A DNA stretch of 10,127 nucleotides, taken from NCBI GenBank assembly GCA_002305235.1, contig DBQL01000046.1:6406-16532 (forward strand), read 5' to 3'. The stretch is from Prevotella sp. UBA1395 (GTDB lineage Bacteria; Bacteroidota; Bacteroidia; Bacteroidales; Bacteroidaceae). Every line of letters begins with the position of its first letter. The stretch's first letter is position 1. A program made the position numbers and the translations under genes. The notes below the pieces were generated by a model. It made no database searches and was not told where the DNA came from. It saw only the letters and a program-made list of their open reading frames with translations. Of this stretch, positions 6,029 through 10,127 are shown in pieces.

Positions 6029-7345
6029 ATGTTCAAGTATTTTCCACACACTGCCGATGACATCCGCCACATGCTGGACGTGATCGGCATGAATGCTTTG
6101 GAGGAACTCTATGCCGATGTTCCGCAAAGCGTGCGCATGCAGGGAGACTACGACATTCCGCATGCGATGAGCGAAATAGAGATACGCCGGTGCTTTGCCC
6201 AATGGGGTGCCGAGAACAAGCGCAAGATCTGTTTTGCCGGAGCGGGAGTGTACGACCACTATATACCCGCGGCCGTTCCGCAGGTATGCAGCCGTGAGGA
6301 ATATCTCACAAGCTATACGCCTTATCAGGCCGAAATATCTCAGGGCACACTCCACTATATCTTCGAATACCAAACAATGATGGCCCGGCTCACCGGTATG
6401 GAGGTCGCCAACGCCTCGATGTACGACGGTTCGACGGCCACGGCAGAGGCTGCGATGATGGCCATCGCGTCGGTGAAGAAGTCGAACACGATTCTCGTGT
6501 CAGAGACCGTAGACCCCAAAGTGGTGGAGGTGATGAAGACCTACGCCCATTTTCAGGGCGTGAAACTGCAACAGATACCGCAGCATAACGGCGCGACCGA
6601 CTTTTCCAAACTCCCCGTGCTGATGGCGGAGGGAGGCGTGGCCGGCGTGATTGTGCAGCAGCCCAACTACTATGGCATCATCGAAGACTTCACCGGGGTG
6701 GCCGACATCTGCCACAGTCATAAGGCGTTGCTTATCATCAACGCCATCGCTGCCGACCTCGCCCTGCTCAAATTGCCGGGCGAATGGGGTGCCGACATTG
6801 CCGTGGGCGAGGCGCAAAGCCTCGGGCTGCCGATGGCATGGGGCGGTCCGTACCTCGGGTACATGTGTACTACGGAGAAGTATCTGCGCAAGATGCCGGG
6901 CAGAATCGTGGGGCAAACGCTCGACGAAAATGGGCAACGGGTCTACGCCCTCACCCTTCAGGCCCGCGAACAGCATATCCGTCGGGAGAAGGCCACGTCA
7001 AACATCTGTTCCAACGAGAGCCTGCTCACCCTGTGGGTCACGCTGTATATGTCGCTCATGGGCAAGCAGGGACTGCGCGAAGTGACCCAAAGGGGATGCG
7101 ACGGAGCACATTACCTCATGGCCGAACTGCTGAAGACGGGCCGGTTCCGTGCGACTTTCCCGGGACGGGAGTTTCTCAATGAGTTTTGCGTTGACTACGA
7201 CGGCGACCTCGATGCCTTGCAACAGCGATGGCTCGACAATGGTTTCTTGGGCGGCATCAAGGTGTCAGACCACACGCTGATGCTTGCCGTGACCGAGCAA
7301 CGCAGTAAGGAAGAAGTGGACAGATTAGTGGCCTTGGCCCGATAA
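6029..7345 (+). CDS. gcvPA: Glycine dehydrogenase (decarboxylating) subunit 1
   Basis: A 438-residue N-terminal half of the P protein, encoded separately as in many Firmicutes, archaea and Bacteroidetes. With GcvPB it decarboxylates glycine and loads the aminomethyl group onto lipoyl-GcvH. It starts FKYFPHTADDIRHMLDVIGM, then shows FAGAGVYDHYIPAAV (69-83), the long conserved block YTPYQAEISQGTLHYIFEYQ (96-115), MTARLTGME-like MMARLTGMEVANASMYDGST (117-136), and a glycine/proline-rich MAWGGPYLGYM in the second half. It is an aminotransferase-fold chain without the PLP lysine, which sits in the partner subunit. The length is normal for GcvPA. The start at 6029 follows an A-rich AAGAAATAT leader without a true Shine-Dalgarno. 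gcvPB begins 15 nt after its stop. Confidence 0.97.
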   Translation: MFKYFPHTADDIRHMLDVIGMNALEELYADVPQSVRMQGDYDIPHAMSEIEIRRCFAQWGAENKRKICFAGAGVYDHYIPAAVPQVCSREEYLTSYTPYQAEISQGTLHYIFEYQTMMARLTGMEVANASMYDGSTATAEAAMMAIASVKKSNTILVSETVDPKVVEVMKTYAHFQGVKLQQIPQHNGATDFSKLPVLMAEGGVAGVIVQQPNYYGIIEDFTGVADICHSHKALLIINAIAADLALLKLPGEWGADIAVGEAQSLGLPMAWGGPYLGYMCTTEKYLRKMPGRIVGQTLDENGQRVYALTLQAREQHIRREKATSNICSNESLLTLWVTLYMSLMGKQGLREVTQRGCDGAHYLMAELLKTGRFRATFPGREFLNEFCVDYDGDLDALQQRWLDNGFLGGIKVSDHTLMLAVTEQRSKEEVDRLVALAR

Positions 7346-7346
7346 G

Positions 7347-7353
7347 AAAGGAG
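7347..7353 (+). promoter_or_regulatory. Strong Shine-Dalgarno before gcvPB
   Basis: AAAGGAG ends 7 nt before the ATG at 7361, a textbook ribosome-binding site. It stands out because the other starts in this window lack one. It lies between the gcvPA stop and the gcvPB start and confirms the ATG chosen for gcvPB. Confidence 0.75.
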
Positions 7354-7360
7354 AACAGCT

Positions 7361-8761
7361 ATGAATAACCAATTATATTCAAATCTCATTTTTGAGCTGA
7401 GCCACCCGGGAAGGATCGGATGCAATCTGCCTCAAAATGATTTTCCGCGTCACGACATACCCTCATCGCTCACCCGCGAAAGTGCCGCCGAATTGCCGGA
7501 ATGTGACGAACTTACCGTCATCCGCCATTATACCAACCACAGCGGCAACAATTTCGGGGTGGAAAACGGATTCTATCCTCTGGGGTCATGCACCATGAAG
7601 TACAACCCCAAGATCAACGACGAGGTGGCGGCGATGCCCGATTTTCAGAACATTCACCCCTTGCAACCTGAGGATACCGTTCGTGGGGCACGACAAGTAA
7701 CCACGATGCTCAGGCAAACGCTGTCTGCACTCACGGGAATGCACGACTTCACCCTCAAGCCATGTGCGGGCGCTCACGGCGAATTGGCAGGCCTGATGGT
7801 GATCCGTGCCTATCATGAGAACAGGCAAGATCATGGGCGCACCAAGGTGATTGTGCCCGACTCGGCCCACGGAACCAACCCCGCCTCGGCGGCAGTATGC
7901 GGTCTCGACGTGGTCGAGGTGAAGAGTATGGCAGACGGAACGGTAGACCTCGACGACCTTGCAGCCAAACTTGATGACCACGTGGCGGCAATGATGATGA
8001 CCAATCCCAACACCTTGGGACTGTTCGAACACAACATTCTCAAGATTGTTGAGATGGTTCATGCCTGCGGCGGACTGATGTATTACGACGGAGCGAACCT
8101 CAACCCGCTGCTCGGCGTGTGCCGACCGGGCGACATGGGTTTCGACGTGGTGCACGTAAACCTGCACAAAACCTTCTCCACACCGCACGGAGGCGGAGGT
8201 CCGGGCAGCGGACCGGTGGGCGTGAGAGAGGGGTTGGAGAACTTCTTCCCGCAGGTAAACCCCTACCACGGCAATTTTCTCGTGGAACTGCGCGCACTGA
8301 CTTATATTCTGACCTTGGGTCGGGAGAACATTAAAATGGTCGGTCCGCTGGCCACACTCAATGCCACTTATATCAGGGAGAGCCTCAAAGACCTGTACGA
8401 ACTGCCCATCGACACCCTCTCGAAACATGAGTTTGTGTTCAACGGACTGTCGGATAAGTCGACCGGAGTGACCACGATGGATGTGGCCAAACGCCTGCTG
8501 GACTTCGGATTTCATGCTCCCACCATCTATTTCCCGCTGCTTTTCCATGAGTCTATGATGATCGAGCCTACCGAATGTGAGAGTTTGGAAACCATCGACA
8601 GGTTTATCTCGGCCATGCGACAGATAGCCCAAGAAGCACAACAACAGCCCGAAACGGTGAAAAGCGCACCACATCACACCCCCATCAAGCGTGTGGACGA
8701 CGTGCTTGCGGCCCGCCAACCGGTGCTCACCTATCCCCAATCCTCAATACCGAAGACATGA
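7361..8761 (+). CDS. gcvPB: Glycine dehydrogenase (decarboxylating) subunit 2
   Basis: A 466-residue PLP-carrying half of the P protein. Conserved blocks are ELSHPGRIG (12-20), the signature ENGFYPLGSCTMKYNPKIN (68-86), FTLKPCAGAHGELAG (130-144), VPDSAHGTNPASA (165-177), MMMTNPNTLGLFE (211-223), and MYYDGANLNPLLG (240-252). VNLHKTFSTPHGGGGPGSGPV (266-286) follows, in which Lys270 should form the Schiff base with PLP and the glycine-rich run follows. The C-terminus (SAPHHTPIKRVDDVLAARQPVLTY) matches the tail typical of split GcvPB chains. It works as a heterotetramer with GcvPA. A strong Shine-Dalgarno precedes the start. Its stop codon overlaps the start of the dihydrolipoyl dehydrogenase gene (ATGA at 8758-8761), pointing to translational coupling. 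Confidence 0.97.
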   Translation: MNNQLYSNLIFELSHPGRIGCNLPQNDFPRHDIPSSLTRESAAELPECDELTVIRHYTNHSGNNFGVENGFYPLGSCTMKYNPKINDEVAAMPDFQNIHPLQPEDTVRGARQVTTMLRQTLSALTGMHDFTLKPCAGAHGELAGLMVIRAYHENRQDHGRTKVIVPDSAHGTNPASAAVCGLDVVEVKSMADGTVDLDDLAAKLDDHVAAMMMTNPNTLGLFEHNILKIVEMVHACGGLMYYDGANLNPLLGVCRPGDMGFDVVHVNLHKTFSTPHGGGGPGSGPVGVREGLENFFPQVNPYHGNFLVELRALTYILTLGRENIKMVGPLATLNATYIRESLKDLYELPIDTLSKHEFVFNGLSDKSTGVTTMDVAKRLLDFGFHAPTIYFPLLFHESMMIEPTECESLETIDRFISAMRQIAQEAQQQPETVKSAPHHTPIKRVDDVLAARQPVLTYPQSSIPKT

Positions 8762-10083
8762 ATGCAGACCTGATCATTATCGGCAGCGGTCCCGGAGGCT
8801 ACGAGACCGCGGCCTACGCGGCAAGGAACGGACTGCAGGTGACTATCATCGAGGAGTGCCTTGCGGGCGGAACATGCCTCAACTGCGGATGTATTCCGAC
8901 CAAAGCCTTGGTGCATGATGCCGGGCAAGCGGCAACGAAGAGCGACCGCGCGCAATGGTTTGCCGAAGCCATCGGGCGCAAAAACGCCATCGTGGAACAA
9001 CTCAGGCAGGGCGTGGAGCAGCTCTTGGCCCGGCCGGGCATCACCTTCTTGAAAGGGCACGGAATCTTGAAAGACTGTCATACCGTCGTGGTGGGACAGG
9101 AAGAGATTACTGCCCGCGACATCATCATTGCCACAGGGTCGGCCGCCAAGATGCCTCCCATACCCGGACTGGGCACTGACGGCGGCGAGAGAAGCCCGTT
9201 TGTGGTGACCTCCGAAGAACTTCTCGACCGCCCCAAGCTGCCGCAAAGCCTCTGCATCATTGGCGCGGGGGTCATCGGAATGGAGATGGCATCGGTCTAT
9301 TCGGCATTTGGTTGCAAGGTCACGGTGGTGGAATATCTCAAGGAATGCTTGCCTACCTTGGACGCGGAATTGGCCCGAAGGCTACGCAAACAGATGGAAA
9401 GGCAAGGTATAGAGTTTCACTTGGGCTGCGCCGTAGAACGCGTTGATGGAAAGAATGTTATCTTTTCTAACCTCAAGAACGGCAAAGAGGGTTCGACAGA
9501 GGCCGATATCATCTTGGTGGCAACGGGCCGACAGCCTCGCGTCGATGGCCTGAACTTGGAACAAGCAGGAGTGGAGACCTCGCGAACGGGCATTGTCACC
9601 GATGAGAACATGCAGACAACGACACCCCACATCTATGCCATCGGCGATGTGAACGGCCGTCAGATGCTGGCCCATGCCGCCACATTCCAAGGCTACCGGG
9701 CCGTCAACCACATCTTGGGCAAACCGGATGGCATCCGCTTGGACATCATGCCGTCGGCAATATTCACCCATCCCGAAGCGGCATCGGTGGGACTTACCGA
9801 GGACGATTGTAAGTCGGCGGGCTGCGAGTGCATCACTCGCAAGGCCGTTTACCGGGCCAACGGCAGGGCCAATGCCATCGGGCAGACCGAGGGATTGGTG
9901 AAAATAGTGATAGACGCAAACGACAAAATCATCGGCTGCCATGCCTTGGGAGCAGATGCTTCGGCCTTGGTGCAAGAGATTTCGGCACTGATGACCACCG
10001 GTATCACGCGCCGACAATTGGCCGATATCGTGCATATCCATCCCACGCTGAGCGAGATCCTGCTCGACGCAGCAAGAGACTGA
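8758..10083 (+). CDS. lpdA: Dihydrolipoyl dehydrogenase (L protein / E3)
   Basis: A 441-residue FAD flavoprotein that reoxidises the dihydrolipoyl arm of GcvH with NAD+, closing the glycine cleavage cycle. It shows the N-terminal FAD fold GSGPGGYETA (9-18), the redox disulfide GGTCLNCGCIPTK (Cys40, Cys45), ATGS (125-128), the NAD fold GAGVIGMEMASVY (169-181) with Glu192 at the end of the next strand, ATGRQP (255-260), the second FAD block IYAIGDVNG (292-300), and the dimer-interface HIHPTLSE (426-433), giving the catalytic His428/Glu433 pair. It is slightly shorter than the ~460-475 residues common in E3 enzymes. The location, 4 nt overlapping gcvPB, argues for a glycine-cleavage-dedicated L protein; service to 2-oxo acid dehydrogenases or another lipoyl enzyme cannot be excluded. 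Confidence 0.95.
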   Translation: MNADLIIIGSGPGGYETAAYAARNGLQVTIIEECLAGGTCLNCGCIPTKALVHDAGQAATKSDRAQWFAEAIGRKNAIVEQLRQGVEQLLARPGITFLKGHGILKDCHTVVVGQEEITARDIIIATGSAAKMPPIPGLGTDGGERSPFVVTSEELLDRPKLPQSLCIIGAGVIGMEMASVYSAFGCKVTVVEYLKECLPTLDAELARRLRKQMERQGIEFHLGCAVERVDGKNVIFSNLKNGKEGSTEADIILVATGRQPRVDGLNLEQAGVETSRTGIVTDENMQTTTPHIYAIGDVNGRQMLAHAATFQGYRAVNHILGKPDGIRLDIMPSAIFTHPEAASVGLTEDDCKSAGCECITRKAVYRANGRANAIGQTEGLVKIVIDANDKIIGCHALGADASALVQEISALMTTGITRRQLADIVHIHPTLSEILLDAARD

Positions 10084-10127
10084 CGGTATCCAACCATAGC
10101 GACGTGCCGGCGAGACGATGGTCCACA
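10084..10127. other. Downstream end of window, no gene seen
   Basis: Only 44 nt follow the last stop codon. A weak inverted pair ACCAT/ATGGT is present, but no T-run follows inside the window, so I cannot say whether the operon ends here. Confidence 0.5.

Noticed and set aside
334..10041. Long minus-strand open frames opposite thrA, the kinase gene, thrC, gcvT-gcvH, gcvPB and the E3 gene (up to ~450 codons).
   Set aside because: Those checked (opposite thrA, the kinase gene, gcvT-gcvH, gcvPB and the E3 gene) are codon-aligned with the sense gene, so they stay open simply because the sense codons TTA, CTA and TCA are rare there. Their translations show no recognisable domains, while the sense proteins are clear family members.

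Overview
The window reads as a chromosomal segment from a member of the Bacteroidetes, probably of the Prevotella/Bacteroides type. The evidence is the thrA-(PGM-family homoserine kinase)-thrC order, the glycine decarboxylase split into two chains, start sites mostly without a Shine-Dalgarno sequence, and a TAnnTTTG-type -7 promoter box. The genus cannot be fixed from the sequence alone. All eight confident genes lie on the + strand and form two operon-like blocks separated by a 713-base gap.

Block 1 (1-3827) is threonine biosynthesis. It starts inside a gene for bifunctional aspartate kinase/homoserine dehydrogenase (thrA; only the end of the ACT region and the homoserine dehydrogenase half are present). 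A metalloenzyme of the archaeal-type cofactor-independent phosphoglycerate mutase family follows; in this setting it is most likely the homoserine kinase. Threonine synthase (thrC) starts 2 nt after it. Together they carry homoserine to threonine. The block closes with a strong intrinsic terminator at 3874-3927.

The gap (3828-4540) holds the unusual DNA of the window. After the terminator comes a 91-nt near-palindrome (4016-4106) built of four 22-nt units, whose outer 21-nt arms are perfect inverted copies. An AT-rich stretch follows, then a structured-looking segment (about 4205-4345) that may be a dispersed repeat, two small palindromes, and a promoter with a TAAGTTTG box just upstream of gcvT. 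I see no glycine riboswitch.

Block 2 (4541-10083) encodes a complete glycine cleavage system: gcvT, gcvH, gcvPA, gcvPB, and a dihydrolipoyl dehydrogenase gene that overlaps gcvPB by 4 nt. P protein (PA+PB) decarboxylates glycine onto the lipoyl arm of H. T protein moves the methylene group to tetrahydrofolate and releases ammonia. L protein reoxidises H with NAD+. All key residues checked are present. The last 44 bases hold no gene.

The genes are ordinary metabolic genes. The points worth following are the compound hairpin repeat, the non-ThrB homoserine kinase, the possible repeat or small-ORF segment, and the homopolymer-rich gcv promoter. I found no evidence of a new defence or mobile system.
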